Positions 1 to 9,172 of a stretch of 64,000 nucleotides of DNA are shown here, piece after piece. This DNA is from Bacillota bacterium (GTDB lineage: Bacteria > Bacillota > Limnochordia > Limnochordales > ZCTH02-B6), in contig PKQS01000014.1 of assembly GCA_017577945.1 (NCBI GenBank), forward strand, positions 20,057-84,056. Reading direction: 5' to 3'. How positions within the stretch are numbered: position 1 is the first letter of the stretch; every line of letters starts with the position of its first letter. A program made the position numbers and the translations under genes. The notes under the pieces are model-generated. The model was given only the letters and a program-made list of their open reading frames with translations, was not told where the DNA came from and did no database searches.

Positions 1-945
1 GCCCCGCAGCCAGAGGTCCACCGTGGTGGCCACGTCGCGGTGCACCGCCAGGCGGTCCCGGTCCTGCAGCTCGATGACGATGGGGAACGTAGGCGGCGCC
101 TTGCGCTCCAGCACCGTCTTCTGCGTGCCCCGCTTGCGCGCTTCCTCGTCGCCCAGCGTCACCACCTGAATGCCGCCGATGAGATCCGACAGCGACGGGT
201 TCAGCACCAGGTTTTCCAGCGTGTTGCCGTGGGCCGTCGCCACCAGCTGCACGCCCCGCTCCGCGATGGTGCGGGCCGCCAGCGCTTCTTCCTCGGTGCT
301 GATCTCGTCGATGACGATGACTTCCGGCATGTGGTTTTCGACGGCCTCAATCATGACCTTGGCTTGCTGCCGCGTGTTGGGCACCTGCATGCGCCGCGCG
401 TGGCCGATAGCCGGATGCGGAACGTCGCCGTCGCCGGCGATTTCGTTGGACGTGTCGACGATGACGACCCGCTTGTTCAGCTCGTCCGCCAGCACCCGCG
501 CCGTTTCCCGCAGCATGGTGGTCTTGCCCACGCCCGGCCGGCCCAGCAGCAAGATGCTCTGGCCCGACTCGATGACGTCGCGGATGATGTCGATGGTGCC
601 GAACACGGCCCGGCCGATGCGGCACGTCAGCCCGACGATGACGCCCTTGCGGTTGCGAATGGCTGAGATGCGGTGCAGCGTCGCCTCGATGCCGGCCCGG
701 TTGTCGTCGCCGAACTCCCCCACGCGCTGCACCACGTAGTCGATATCCTCGCGGGTGACGGGCTCCTCGCTGAGGTAGACGAAACCATCGCGAAAGCGGG
801 CTTCGGGCTTGCGCCCCAGGTCAAGCACGATCTCCAGCAGCTCCGAGAAATTGCCGAGGCTGACCAGCGCGTCCCGCACCCGCGGCGGCAGCACGTTCAG
901 CAGCTTATCCAGGTCGTCGACGATTTCTTCGCGCCTGGCCACCAC
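1..945 (-). CDS. R3H/SpoIIIAA-type AAA ATPase (C-terminus beyond window)
   Basis: The visible 315 residues are the N-terminal part of a P-loop ATPase related to stage III sporulation protein AA and to plastid/cyanobacterial Ycf45. The Walker A motif GRPGVGKTT is at about residues 135-143. It is followed by VIVIDEIS (Walker B) and VATAHG, the usual motor order of this family. Family members of this size usually end in an R3H nucleic-acid-binding domain, which would lie outside the window, so its presence is inferred. The GTG start at 945 follows a GCGAGGTGA ribosome site inside the stop region of the upstream decarboxylase gene, with a 3-base gap, so the two genes are probably co-transcribed. 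SpoIIIAA itself is shorter and sits in an eight-gene operon not seen here, so this is more likely the Ycf45-like relative. Confidence 0.8.
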   Translation of the reverse strand, partial: MVARREEIVDDLDKLLNVLPPRVRDALVSLGNFSELLEIVLDLGRKPEARFRDGFVYLSEEPVTREDIDYVVQRVGEFGDDNRAGIEATLHRISAIRNRKGVIVGLTCRIGRAVFGTIDIIRDVIESGQSILLLGRPGVGKTTMLRETARVLADELNKRVVIVDTSNEIAGDGDVPHPAIGHARRMQVPNTRQQAKVMIEAVENHMPEVIVIDEISTEEEALAARTIAERGVQLVATAHGNTLENLVLNPSLSDLIGGIQVVTLGDEEARKRGTQKTVLERKAPPTFPIVIELQDRDRLAVHRDVATTVDLWLRG

Positions 946-948
946 ACG

Positions 949-2406
949 TCACCTCGCTTCGACGACGCGCACGGCGGGAGCCTCGGGGCTGCCCGCAAGG
1001 CCGCGCACTTCGCCGCCTTTGTCTAAGATTGCCTGCAAGTACTCCACCGCTTCCGCGGATACCTGCTCTCCCGGGCACAGCACCGGCACGCCCGGCGGGT
1101 ACGGGCAGACGACGTCCGCCGCCACCAGGCCCACCGCCTCCCGCAGCGGCACTGCCCGCGTGCGGCCCAGCGCCGCCTCGCGCGGCCGCATGACCAGCCG
1201 CCCCGCGCCGCGCAAGGCACCCGACGGATCCAGGGCCGCTTCGTCCCACGGCGCCCAGGGCGACCCCGGCGGCGGCGCCTCGCACGCCAGCCGTTCCAGC
1301 GCGCCGCACAGCCTGGCCACCGTCTCCTCGTCGTCGCCCAGCGTCGCCAGCGCCAGCACGTGCCGCGCCGTAGCCATCTCCACCTGCACGCCCATCCGCC
1401 GCAGCGCCGCCGCGGCCGCGTAGCCGTTCCAGCCCGCCCCGTCCACGGCGATGAGCAGCTTGGTCGGATCCTGAAGCCGCACCCGCCGCAGCCCGGGCAG
1501 GCGGGCCACCGCCGCCTCCACCCGCGCCGCCGCCTCCAGCGCCTTGCTCGCCAGCCGGCGCCCCTCCAGCGCCATTTGCCGGCGCGCGGCGTCCAGCGAC
1601 CCCAAGAGCAGCGCCGACGGGCTGGTGGACTGCAAAATCCCCAGCACCGTCTCCACGGCCGCTCGCGGCAGCGCGCCGTCGCGCCCCAGCAGCCACGACG
1701 CCTGCGTTAGCGCTCCCAGCAGCTTGTGGGGGCTTTGCGCGCTGGCGTCGGCGCCCACGGCCACCGCCCGCGGCGGCAAATCCGGGTGCCAGCCGAAGTG
1801 CGGCCCGTGGGCTTCGTCCACCAAGACGATCATACCCCTCTTCCTGGCCGCCCGCACGATGGCCGGCAAATCAGCCGTGGCCCCCTCGTACGTCGGGTAC
1901 GTCACAAGCACCGCGGCCGCGTCGGGATGCTCCTCCATGGCCCGCTCCCACGCAGACGGCGCAGGCGGCAGCCACACGCCGAGGGCTTGGTCGTACACGG
2001 GATCCACGTAGACCGGCCACGCGTCGGCCAGCACCACCGCGCCCACCACCGAACGGTGGCTGTTGCGAGCCACGATGATCTTGCGCCCCGCCGCGGCGGC
2101 CAGCACCATCGCGTGCACGCCGACGGTGGTGCCGTTGACGAGAAAGAAGCAGTAGTCGGCGCCCAGCGCCTCGGCGGCCAGCCGTTGCGCCGCGGCCAGC
2201 GCCTCCGTCCAGCTGTCGTTGAAGCGGGGAGAAAGAAGCACATCGGAAACGTCCACGCGCAGCGCCGCCGCGCCGAGCGTGGCCAAGAGGAAGGGATCTG
2301 CGCCGCGGCCCTGTTTGTGGCCGGGCGTGTGGAAAGGCACGATGCCGCCGGCGGCGTACGCCGCCACGGCTTCCAAGAACGGCGTTTCCTTCTGGCTGAG
2401 GTCCAA
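949..2406 (-). CDS. Orn/Lys/Arg decarboxylase family protein
   Basis: A PLP-dependent fold-type I decarboxylase of 485 residues, the short Bacillus YaaO/SpeA type rather than the 700-residue proteobacterial enzymes. The N-terminal FHTPGHKQG motif at about 25-33 and the SPHK motif at 225-228 (PLP-binding lysine 228) are both present, with DEAHG at 197-201. It would release CO2 from arginine, lysine or ornithine to make a polyamine precursor; the substrate cannot be told from sequence. In Bacillus the homologue lies in the same chromosomal neighbourhood as recR-bofA, which agrees with the genes to its right. The start is TTG at 2406 with a rather distant GGGAGG. An extended -10 promoter lies upstream at 2483-2491. 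Confidence 0.88.
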   Translation of the reverse strand: MDLSQKETPFLEAVAAYAAGGIVPFHTPGHKQGRGADPFLLATLGAAALRVDVSDVLLSPRFNDSWTEALAAAQRLAAEALGADYCFFLVNGTTVGVHAMVLAAAAGRKIIVARNSHRSVVGAVVLADAWPVYVDPVYDQALGVWLPPAPSAWERAMEEHPDAAAVLVTYPTYEGATADLPAIVRAARKRGMIVLVDEAHGPHFGWHPDLPPRAVAVGADASAQSPHKLLGALTQASWLLGRDGALPRAAVETVLGILQSTSPSALLLGSLDAARRQMALEGRRLASKALEAAARVEAAVARLPGLRRVRLQDPTKLLIAVDGAGWNGYAAAAALRRMGVQVEMATARHVLALATLGDDEETVARLCGALERLACEAPPPGSPWAPWDEAALDPSGALRGAGRLVMRPREAALGRTRAVPLREAVGLVAADVVCPYPPGVPVLCPGEQVSAEAVEYLQAILDKGGEVRGLAGSPEAPAVRVVEAR

Positions 2407-2482
2407 CCTGGGGACGCAAGCCTCCCTGGGCGCTGAGGTCGTGTCCTGTCGGGCGCGGCGTGCGCCGCGCTCGATTCATTTC

Positions 2483-2491
2483 ATTATAGCA
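2483..2491 (-). promoter_or_regulatory. Extended -10 promoter for the decarboxylase gene
   Basis: On the minus strand the bases read TGC-TATAAT, a perfect -10 hexamer with the TG extension. No good -35 hexamer lies 16-18 bases upstream, which is normal for extended -10 promoters. It faces the decarboxylase gene with a leader of about 70 bases. The remainder of the 2407-2692 gap is AT-rich and shows no further recognisable element. Confidence 0.5.
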
Positions 2492-2692
2492 CGACTACAG
2501 TTTATTTCTCATATCTCATTAGGGCCGCCGGGCAGGAATTTCCCGAGAGGTGTTTAAACCTCATAAATCGCAATCATTGGCCTTGTTAACAAACAGGAAA
2601 GGCAAGCAGCGGGCTGAAAAGGAACGAAAACCTTGCGCGGGCTACTATTTCCGTACGAAAACGGTGACGATATAGGAAAAGAGGTGAAGCCG

Positions 2693-4036
2693 ATGGCGGA
2701 GCGCCGCATGACGCTGGGCGAAAAAGTTCGGGCGCTGCGACTGCAGCTGGGCATGACGCAGGCCGAGCTGGCCGGCGAAGAGTTTACGAAAAGCTTTATC
2801 AGTCAAATTGAAAAAAACCAGGCCCGCCCGTCGCTGAAAAGCCTGCGCATTTTTGCGCAGCGCCTCAACCGTCCCATAAGCTATTTCCTCGACGACGAAT
2901 ACGACACCTCGCCGACGCCCTCGGAAGCGCAGCGGCACCTGTCCACGGCCGACGTGCTGGAGCGCCAGGGCAAGTACGACGAGGCGCTGCAACTGTATGA
3001 GCAGGCGCTGAACGAATGCGCGCCCACCGATTACGCCCTGCGCGGGCAAATTTACCGCCGGCGGGCGCGGGCGCTGCTGGCGCTGGACCAGCGGAAAGCC
3101 GCGGTGCAGGCGCTGGAGCTGGCGGCCGAAGAGTTCCGGCTGGCGCGGGACACGGCGGCCCGGGCGGAAGTGGACCAGCTGCTGGGCGACGTGTACCGGC
3201 AGATGAACCAGAAAGAGGCGGCCATTACGCACTACGAGCGGGCGCTGCTCCTGTACGAGGAGGGGCTGGCGCCGCAGTCGGACACCGAGCCGTCTTTCGC
3301 CATGCTGCGGCTGTTGACGGAGCTGGGCTTGACGCTGGCCGCGGTGGGCCGTTACGAGGCGGCGCAGAAGTATTTGAAGCGGGCGGAGTCGCTGGCGGCC
3401 CAAGTCAAGACCATGTACCGCTGGGGCGACTTGTGCCGCACCATGAGCAAAGTGGAGAAAGAACTGGGCAACCGGCGGGGGGCCGTTCAGTACGCCGAGC
3501 GGGCGGTGGCCTACTGCGACGCGATGCTGGACCACGTGACGCTGGTGCGGGCGTTGGTCGACCTGGGTGAGCTGCGGGCCGAGGAAGGCGGGCGCAAGGC
3601 AGCGGAGCCCATCTTCGAGCGGGCGCTGGACGTGGCTGAAGCGATGGGCGACGCGGACGGCAAGAGCCTCGTGCGGGCCGCCCTCGCGAAGCTGGCCGAG
3701 AAAGACGGCGACATCAAGCGGGCCGTGGAGCTGTACGAGGCGGCGGTCAACACCAGCGAAGACGCGTGGCGGACGTCCGCCATTCGCCGCTCGCTGGCCG
3801 ACTTGTTCAAGGCGCAGCAAAACTGGGAAGCGGCGGCCAAGCAGCTGGAGTCCAACGTGGCGTTCTTCCAGAAGAACCGCGCCACGCCGGCGCTCATCGA
3901 GACGTACACGGCGCTGGCCGAAGTGTACGAAGCCGCCGGCCTGAAAGAAGACGCGGAGCGCTGCCTGAAGCTGTCGCTGGAGCTGTACCGCAAGCAGTCG
4001 GAAGAGGCGAAAAGCGAAAGCGGCGTCAGCCGCTGA
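2693..4036 (+). CDS. XRE-family helix-turn-helix regulator with TPR repeats
   Basis: 447 residues. Residues about 7-65 are an XRE/Cro helix-turn-helix (GMTQAELAG, then FTKSFISQIEKNQARPSLKSL). The rest is a long alpha-helical solenoid of tetratricopeptide-like repeats with the A-x-x-Y-x-x-A-L rhythm, for example DEALQLYEQALN, AAITHYERALLLYE and RAVELYEAAV. This layout resembles quorum-peptide-responsive regulators (Rap/PlcR/AimR-like) and many sporulation-associated XRE-TPR proteins; the ligand is unknown. The ATG at 2693 is chosen because GAGGTGAAG stands seven bases upstream. It is the only plus-strand gene between two minus-strand blocks and converges on bofA. Confidence 0.88.
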   Translation: MAERRMTLGEKVRALRLQLGMTQAELAGEEFTKSFISQIEKNQARPSLKSLRIFAQRLNRPISYFLDDEYDTSPTPSEAQRHLSTADVLERQGKYDEALQLYEQALNECAPTDYALRGQIYRRRARALLALDQRKAAVQALELAAEEFRLARDTAARAEVDQLLGDVYRQMNQKEAAITHYERALLLYEEGLAPQSDTEPSFAMLRLLTELGLTLAAVGRYEAAQKYLKRAESLAAQVKTMYRWGDLCRTMSKVEKELGNRRGAVQYAERAVAYCDAMLDHVTLVRALVDLGELRAEEGGRKAAEPIFERALDVAEAMGDADGKSLVRAALAKLAEKDGDIKRAVELYEAAVNTSEDAWRTSAIRRSLADLFKAQQNWEAAAKQLESNVAFFQKNRATPALIETYTALAEVYEAAGLKEDAERCLKLSLELYRKQSEEAKSESGVSR

Positions 4037-4066
4037 GCGCGAAAGGCGGCGCGCCGAGCCTTTCCG

Positions 4067-4333
4067 CTAAAGAAGCAAGTATTGGAGCGCCACCAGCAGC
4101 GCGACGCCCGGAAGGCCCAGCAGCCCGGCCACCAGCGCGGTGACGGGATTGATGGGCACGTAGACGCCGAGAACGAAGCGGCCGAGGAAGTTGACGACGG
4201 CCAGCAGCAGCGCGCCGGCCAGGACGTTCACGACCAGCCGCACGACAATGCGCACCGGCAGCGCGAGCAGCCGGGCGATGAGGTACAGCAGCCCGAGGCC
4301 GAACAAGTACGCGACGATGACGCGCAGTTCCAT
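4067..4333 (-). CDS. bofA: Pro-sigma-K processing inhibitor BofA
   Basis: An 88-residue, almost wholly hydrophobic protein with three membrane segments (about 4-25, 29-55 and 63-88) and the BofA-family motifs VVNFLGRFVLG and INPVTALVAGLLGLPGVALL. In Bacillus BofA sits in the outer forespore membrane and holds the SpoIVFB protease inactive until the forespore signal arrives. Position agrees: recR, yaaL and bofA are consecutive here as in Bacillus subtilis. The protein is good evidence that the host makes endospores. Confidence 0.92.
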   Translation of the reverse strand: MELRVIVAYLFGLGLLYLIARLLALPVRIVVRLVVNVLAGALLLAVVNFLGRFVLGVYVPINPVTALVAGLLGLPGVALLVALQYLLL

Positions 4334-4378
4334 GATGATTTCCGCTCCCGGTACAATCTACGGCCGGGGGCGGTTTCG

Positions 4379-4690
4379 TTAGTACCGTGCCCCGCGCCGG
4401 AGGTCGTCCAAGCGCGGCTCGACGTGCAGCCCGCGCTTGCGCGCCTCGTCGAGGAGGAACATGTAGCGCCGCTCCGCCGCGCCGATGGAAAAGATGGCGT
4501 AGTCGACCAAGCGGGGATCGGTGACGGTGTCGAAGTAGGTGCGGGCCCGCTGCCACTCGCGGTGTGCGTCCTCGACGGCCCGCAGCAGCTCCGCCCCTTC
4601 CGGATCCTGCGGCGCCGCCGGCTCGGCCCGCTTCGGCAGCAGTCCTCCCACGGCGTCCATGTACCGCGCCAACGTTCGCCTGAGACCCAC
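4379..4690 (-). CDS. yaaL: YaaL family protein (DUF2508)
   Basis: A 103-residue protein between recR and bofA, the position of yaaL in Bacillus. The middle carries the family pattern of a helical hairpin: LLRAVEDAHREWQRARTYF, then VDYAIFSIGAAERRYMFLLDEARKRGL. The function of the family is unknown; presence mainly tracks spore formers. The GTG at 4690 is preferred over upstream starts because GGGAGG lies just before it. Upstream codons encode an Arg/Gly/Ala-rich stretch that is probably not translated. Confidence 0.8.
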   Translation of the reverse strand: MGLRRTLARYMDAVGGLLPKRAEPAAPQDPEGAELLRAVEDAHREWQRARTYFDTVTDPRLVDYAIFSIGAAERRYMFLLDEARKRGLHVEPRLDDLRRGARY

Positions 4691-4780
4691 CGGCCGCCCT
4701 CCCTGGCGCCCGCCGCGCGGCCGCACCAAGCGCGCCGCGCTTGCGCCCGGCCCCACGCAGGCGGGCGTCCTTCGTGCGTC

Positions 4781-4818
4781 GGCCTGTCCCCGCTCTTCTT
4801 CGGCGGACAGGCCTTTTA
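4781..4818 (+). terminator. GGCCTGTCC hairpin followed by TTTT
   Basis: Nine-base perfect arms (GGCCTGTCC / GGACAGGCC) enclose a C/T-rich loop, and TTTTAAAG follows on the plus strand. That is a terminator shape for plus-strand reading, but no plus-strand gene ends nearby; the last one ends at 4036. Read on the minus strand it stands between recR and yaaL without a T-run, so it may instead be a processing or attenuation hairpin ahead of yaaL-bofA. Confidence 0.4.
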
Positions 4819-4857
4819 AAGTATAGAAGCGCGCCGGTGGGAATATTCGCGCGCCGG

Positions 4858-5457
4858 CTACAGCTCCCGCCGCCCTTCCAGCGCCTTCACCAGCGTGACC
4901 TCGTCGACGTACTCCAGGTCGCCCCCGACGGGCATGCCGTGCGCCATGCGGGTCACTTTAACGCCCAGCGGCTTCAGCAGGCGAGCCAAGTACATGGCCG
5001 TCGCTTCGCCCTCGATGTTGGGATCCGTGGCCAAGATGACTTCCTTCACCGTGCCCTGCTGCAGGCGAGCCAGCAGTTCCTGAATTTTCAAGTCCTGCGG
5101 CCCCACGCCTTCCATGGGCGAGATGGCGCCGTGCAGCACGTGGTAGAGGCCCTTGTATTCGCGCGTCCGCTCCAGCGCCAGCACGTCTTTCGGCTCCTCC
5201 ACCACGCAGATCACCGTCTTGTCCCGCGATCCGTCGGTGCAGATGGGGCACGGGTCCACGTCGGTGAGCGTGTAGCAGACGGAGCAGTAAATGGTCTGCT
5301 CCCGCGCCTCCACGATGGCCCGGGCCAGATTGTGGGCTTCCTGCTTGGGAGCGGTGACGATGTAGTAGGCAAGGCGCTGCGCCGTCTTCGGGCCGATGCC
5401 CGGCAACTTGTTGAGCTCGTCCACAAGACGGGCGATAGGCTTGGCGTAGTGGCGCAT
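4858..5457 (-). CDS. recR: Recombination protein RecR
   Basis: 199 residues, the normal RecR length. N-terminal helix-hairpin-helix ([16 protein letters not shown]), a four-cysteine zinc site (C58, C61, C70, C73) and a Toprim domain starting [14 protein letters not shown] are all intact. With RecO and RecF it loads RecA on single-stranded gaps. It lies seven bases downstream of ybaB in the same direction, the usual dnaX-ybaB-recR operon. Confidence 0.97.
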   Translation of the reverse strand: MRHYAKPIARLVDELNKLPGIGPKTAQRLAYYIVTAPKQEAHNLARAIVEAREQTIYCSVCYTLTDVDPCPICTDGSRDKTVICVVEEPKDVLALERTREYKGLYHVLHGAISPMEGVGPQDLKIQELLARLQQGTVKEVILATDPNIEGEATAMYLARLLKPLGVKVTRMAHGMPVGGDLEYVDEVTLVKALEGRREL

Positions 5458-5463
5458 ACCGAC

Positions 5464-5796
5464 TTACAGCCCCGGGAAGCCAGGAATGTTCAGCGCGCCC
5501 GTCACTTTGGCCATCTCGTTGGCCGCCATTTCCTTCGACGCCCGCAGCGCTTCGTTGACGGCGGCCAAGACCATGTCCTGCAGCATCTCGACGTCTTGTG
5601 GATCGACGGCTTCCGGGGCAATGGTGATGCGGACGATCTCCTGATGCCCGTTGGCCACCGCGGTCACCATGCCGCCACCCGCCGTGGCCTCCACCGTCTT
5701 GGCGGCCAGCTCCTCTTGGACGCGCGCCATATCCTGCTGGATCTTTTGCACTTGCTTCATCATCTTGCTCATGTTGCCGAGGTTGCGCAAATTCAT
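5464..5796 (-). CDS. YbaB/EbfC family nucleoid-associated protein
   Basis: 110 residues. The start NLGNMSKMMKQVQKIQQDMA and the segment MVTAVANGHQEIVRITI are typical of this small dimeric DNA-binding family. The ATG overlaps the dnaX stop codon (ATGA), which fixes the start and implies translational coupling. In Bacillus the gene is yaaK. Confidence 0.95.
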   Translation of the reverse strand: MNLRNLGNMSKMMKQVQKIQQDMARVQEELAAKTVEATAGGGMVTAVANGHQEIVRITIAPEAVDPQDVEMLQDMVLAAVNEALRASKEMAANEMAKVTGALNIPGFPGL

Positions 5797-7625
5797 CGGT
5801 GGCTGCCTCCCCCCTCGTCTTCGATGGCCACGATGCGCCCGCCGAACACCCGCAGCGCCTCCTTCACAGCCGGATGCTGAGCCGGATCGTCCGGCCGCTC
5901 CGCCGCGGCGTGCTCGCCCGCCGTCGCCGTTTTTACCTTCAGGCGCAAGCCGGTGACGTCTTTGATAATCCCTTCCAGGATGCGGCGGTTGGCCTCCACG
6001 TCCAAGCTGGCCCGGTGAAAGCCCCGGTCCGGCGGAAACTCGATAATCAGCGTGTCGCCCTCCACCGCGACGGGCCTGCCTTCCCGCAAGAACGCCTGCA
6101 CCTGCAGGTGCCGCCGCTCGCGCAGCGTCTGGTGTACTCGGTCCCATGCCGCCGCCACGACCGCGAACCTGTCGGCCCCGGGCGCGGCGCTGGGCGCAGC
6201 GCCCGCCGCAGGCGCCGCCGAAGGCCCTGGGCCTGCGGCCGCCGCCCGCTCGGAAGGCGCGGGCGCCGGCTGGGACGCTGCCGAGGAGGTCGCGGCAGCC
6301 GCGTGCGCGGCCGGTGCCGGCGTCCCCGAGGACGGCGGCGATACCGGCGCGCGCACCGCGCCCGCGGGCGTCGCTGCCGCCGCCGGCGCGGCGGCCCCAG
6401 AGGCGGCTAGCTGTGCCACCATCGCTTCCAGCCGCTCGATGCGCTGGAGCAGCTGCGCTACATCAAAGCCTTGCGGCGCGAGCGCCGGCGCGGCGGCCGT
6501 CTTCGGCGCTGCGCCCGCGGCGCCCTCGGCCGCCGGCGAGCCGGGCTTTTTCGTGAGGCGAATCACCGCCATCTCCAGCGGCAAGCTCGAACGCACGGCC
6601 CAGCGCATGTCGCTTTCGGCCGCGGCCAGGGCGTCGATGGCTTCCAGGATAAGTTCAGCCGGAAGCTGCGCCGCGTGCCGCTGCAAGACGATCTTGTCTT
6701 CTTCGCTGACGTCCAGCCCAGCCGCTTCCAGCCCCGCGGCACCGACCAGCAGCACGTCCCGCAAGTACCGGGCCGCGTCTTTGAGAAACTGCCGCAAATC
6801 GCGGCCCGCCTCCTGCAGCTCCTTGATCAGCGCCAGGCCGCCGGCCGTGTCGCCCGCCGCCAGCACGTCCGCAAAGCGCTGCACTTGCCAGCGCGGCGCG
6901 ACGCCCAGCACGTCCGCCACCACTTCCGCGGTCACTTTGTCGGCGTACGCCCGGGCCTGATCCAAGATGCCGAGGCTGTCCCGCAAACTGCCGTCCGCAT
7001 AGCGGGCGATGAGCGCCAGCGCGTCGTCGTCGGCCGCGATGCCTTCCGCGGCCGCCACCGTCTTTAGGCGGCCGACCACCTCGGCGGTGCTGAGCCGGCG
7101 GAAATCAAAACGCTGACACCGAGAGGCTACCGTGGCCGGGATCTTGTGCGGCTCCGTCGTAGCGAAGACGAACACCACGTGGGCCGGCGGCTCCTCCAAC
7201 ACCTTGAGGAGCGCGTTGAACGCCTCGTTGGTCAGCATGTGCACTTCGTCGATAATGTATATTTTGTACTTGCCTTCGGTGGGCGCGTAGCGCACCCGCT
7301 CCCGCACGTCGCGGATTTCGTCGATGCCGCGGTTGGAGGCGCCGTCGATTTCCACCACGTCCATGGCTACGCCGTCGGCGATGCGGACGCACGAAGGGCA
7401 CTGGTCGCACGGCTCCGGCGTAGGCCCGTTGACGCAGTTGAGCCCCTTGGCCAGAAGGCGCGCCACGGTCGTCTTGCCGGTCCCCCGCGGCCCGCTGAAC
7501 AAGTACGCGTGGGCGATGCGGTTTTCGCTCAGCGCGTTGCTCAGCGTCCGCACGACGTGCTGCTGCCCGATGACGTCGGAGAAACGCCGCGGGCGCCACT
7601 TCCGGTACAACGAAACGTACGCCAC
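5793..7625 (-). CDS. dnaX: DNA polymerase III gamma/tau subunit
   Basis: 610 residues. The AAA+ clamp-loader core is complete: RKWRPRRFSDVIGQ, Walker A GPRGTGKTT (45-53), a zinc-binding Cys cluster (LNC, CDQCPSC), Walker B IIDEVHML, and the SRC sensor box in VASRCQRFDFR. About residues 375-490 form an Ala/Pro-rich linker with low complexity, followed by a tau-like C-terminal domain (WDRVHQTLRERRHLQVQAFL). Start is GTG at 7625 with GGGAGG upstream. The SRP RNA gene lies directly upstream in the same direction, as in Bacillus. No slippery A-run like that of E. coli dnaX was noticed. Confidence 0.96.
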   Translation of the reverse strand: MAYVSLYRKWRPRRFSDVIGQQHVVRTLSNALSENRIAHAYLFSGPRGTGKTTVARLLAKGLNCVNGPTPEPCDQCPSCVRIADGVAMDVVEIDGASNRGIDEIRDVRERVRYAPTEGKYKIYIIDEVHMLTNEAFNALLKVLEEPPAHVVFVFATTEPHKIPATVASRCQRFDFRRLSTAEVVGRLKTVAAAEGIAADDDALALIARYADGSLRDSLGILDQARAYADKVTAEVVADVLGVAPRWQVQRFADVLAAGDTAGGLALIKELQEAGRDLRQFLKDAARYLRDVLLVGAAGLEAAGLDVSEEDKIVLQRHAAQLPAELILEAIDALAAAESDMRWAVRSSLPLEMAVIRLTKKPGSPAAEGAAGAAPKTAAAPALAPQGFDVAQLLQRIERLEAMVAQLAASGAAAPAAAATPAGAVRAPVSPPSSGTPAPAAHAAAATSSAASQPAPAPSERAAAAGPGPSAAPAAGAAPSAAPGADRFAVVAAAWDRVHQTLRERRHLQVQAFLREGRPVAVEGDTLIIEFPPDRGFHRASLDVEANRRILEGIIKDVTGLRLKVKTATAGEHAAAERPDDPAQHPAVKEALRVFGGRIVAIEDEGGGSHR

Positions 7626-7725
7626 CGCCCATACCTCCCGGTGCGTCGTCAGCTTCTTTCGTCAACCGGACGATGGCCTCCTTCACCCGCGCCGGCCGCC
7701 GCCGGCGCCTGCTCCCGCGGCCCAA

Positions 7726-7756
7726 CAAAAAAGCCGGCGGGAAACCCCACCGGCTG
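7726..7756 (-). terminator. Intrinsic terminator of the SRP RNA gene
   Basis: On the minus strand the arms AGCCGGTGGGG and CCCGCCGGCT (TTT loop, one mismatch) are followed by an unbroken run of six T. It comes directly after the 3' end of the SRP RNA. Confidence 0.88.
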
Positions 7757-7762
7757 AAAAAT

Positions 7763-8034
7763 GAGCCGTGCACCCGCCGTCGACTTGCCTCTCCGGGCGT
7801 TACCCGGGCAGTTAGCTCGGACCGAGCACCCTCGCGGCACACGGACGCATTCGCTTACCGCTGCTTCCTTCCGGACCTGACGGGGTTCACGAAGGTCCGT
7901 TGCGCGAGACCCGATCGTCAACGCCACTTACTCGGGGCAGACCCCACAGAAACGAAGCCTCGGGCGGGAATTCGACCCCGCTGCAGCGGATTGCGGGTAC
8001 AGGGCACCGCTACCTCCCCGTCTAGCACGGCCAC
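7763..8034 (-). ncRNA. ffs: Signal recognition particle RNA (large, Bacillus type)
   Basis: The minus strand carries the SRP domain IV hallmark GTCCGGAAGGAAGCAGCGGT, and further on GAGCTAACTGCCC. The 5' part GGGGAGGTAGCGGTGCCCTG matches the Alu-domain start of the Bacillus 6S/scRNA. The 5' CCGTGC and 3' GCACGG ends pair with each other. Length of about 270 bases fits the large Firmicute form rather than the 4.5S RNA. The exact ends are estimated from this pairing. Position upstream of dnaX and downstream of tadA/tRNA-Ser is as in Bacillus subtilis. Confidence 0.95.
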
Positions 8035-8093
8035 ACTTGAAGGCCACGCAACCGCAAGCGCGCTTTCCCGCCGAAACCGCCAAAGACGGCAAA

Positions 8094-8122
8094 CGCACGG
8101 CTTTCCGGCGAAAGACCGTGCG
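8094..8122 (-). terminator. Hairpin downstream of uvsE
   Basis: Arms CGCACGG-CTTTC and GAAAG-CCGTGCG close around a GCCG loop, with one bulged base. The hairpin starts about 10 bases after the uvsE stop on the minus strand and is followed by a short TTTG. It is a likely terminator separating uvsE from the SRP RNA gene, though the T-run is weak. Confidence 0.5.
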
Positions 8123-8132
8123 CTCTGCAGAA

Positions 8133-9119
8133 CTATTCTACCCGCCCTGCCGGCTCCGTGTCAAGGTCGGACGCGCCCGGGGACGGCCCGCCGGGGTCGC
8201 CGAACACCTCCGGCAACTCGGCCCGCAGCCGCAGCGCCGCCAAGTCTTTCTTCTTGGCCTCCACCATGACGTCGAAGTCGCCCAGCGCTTTGGCCGTCAG
8301 CAAAAACGCCCGCACCGCTCTCGCGTCCACGTAATCCGCGTGGGCCCGATCGGTTGGTCCGCCCCGGGGGCTGGACAGGTGCACCTTCGGCGGCCGGTCG
8401 CGCCACGTCGCAAAAACCCCGGGCAGCAGGTCCTCGGCCCGCTCGCCCTCGTTGCGGCAAAGATGATGATGCCAGTCGAACACCATGGGCACGCCCACGT
8501 CTTGGCACAGCGCCAGCGTCTCGCGCGCCGAGTAGGTGCGGTCGTCGTTTTCGAGAGCCAGCCGCGCCCGCACCGCCTCGGGCAGCTGCGCGACGTTCTC
8601 CGCCGCCCGCCGCAGCCCCGCGGCGTTGCCTTCTGGCATGCGCCGGCCCACGTGCAGCACGATTTTCGCCCGCTCGTCCAGCCCCATAGCCTCAAACAGG
8701 CGCACGTGGTACGCCGTATATTTCTCCACCCACTGGAACACCGACGGCTCCGGCGCGTTGAGGACGCACAGCTGCGGCGGGTGCGTGCTGACCCGAAAGC
8801 CTTCGGCCCGAATGACGCGCCCAATTTCTTCCAACAGCGGCCTCAGCTCCGGATCTTTCCACCATTCCCAGCCCGCCGTGGCCTCGTGCGTCGCCAGCGG
8901 GATCAGGTGGGTCGCGAAGCGGTAAACCGTGAGGCCGTGCCACTTCATGAAGGAAAGAATGCGCCGCGTGTTGGCGAGGTTACGCTTGGCGGTGCGCCGG
9001 ATGCGGCTTATCCGCGCTTCCTCCGGCAGCTTCTCGATGGCTGTGACGGTGACGTCGCCTGCCGGGGAACAGTCTTGCTCGCTGAGGCAAATCGACACGA
9101 ACCCAAGTCCGACGGCCAC
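8133..9119 (-). CDS. uvsE: UV DNA damage endonuclease UvsE
   Basis: 328 residues with the UvdE TIM-barrel pattern: VGLGFVSICL at the start, YRFATHLIPLATHE, LCVLNAPEP, LENDDRTYS, FDWHHHL and VHLSSPRG. These blocks supply the His, Asp and Glu residues that hold the catalytic metals. The enzyme nicks 5' to pyrimidine dimers and other lesions, and in Bacillus it protects spores. The GTG at 9119 is preferred because an AGGAGGG sits about ten bases before it; the earlier GTG is too close to that site. Confidence 0.93.
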   Translation of the reverse strand: MAVGLGFVSICLSEQDCSPAGDVTVTAIEKLPEEARISRIRRTAKRNLANTRRILSFMKWHGLTVYRFATHLIPLATHEATAGWEWWKDPELRPLLEEIGRVIRAEGFRVSTHPPQLCVLNAPEPSVFQWVEKYTAYHVRLFEAMGLDERAKIVLHVGRRMPEGNAAGLRRAAENVAQLPEAVRARLALENDDRTYSARETLALCQDVGVPMVFDWHHHLCRNEGERAEDLLPGVFATWRDRPPKVHLSSPRGGPTDRAHADYVDARAVRAFLLTAKALGDFDVMVEAKKKDLAALRLRAELPEVFGDPGGPSPGASDLDTEPAGRVE

Positions 9120-9172
9120 GGCCGGCACCCCTCCTTAGGGTGCCCGCCGCGCCCTTCGTCCTTCCGGCGGCG

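Noticed and set aside
2645..3820. A 391-codon minus-strand frame opposite the XRE-TPR gene
   Set aside because: Shadow of the regulator; Arg/Gln-rich and without a ribosome site.
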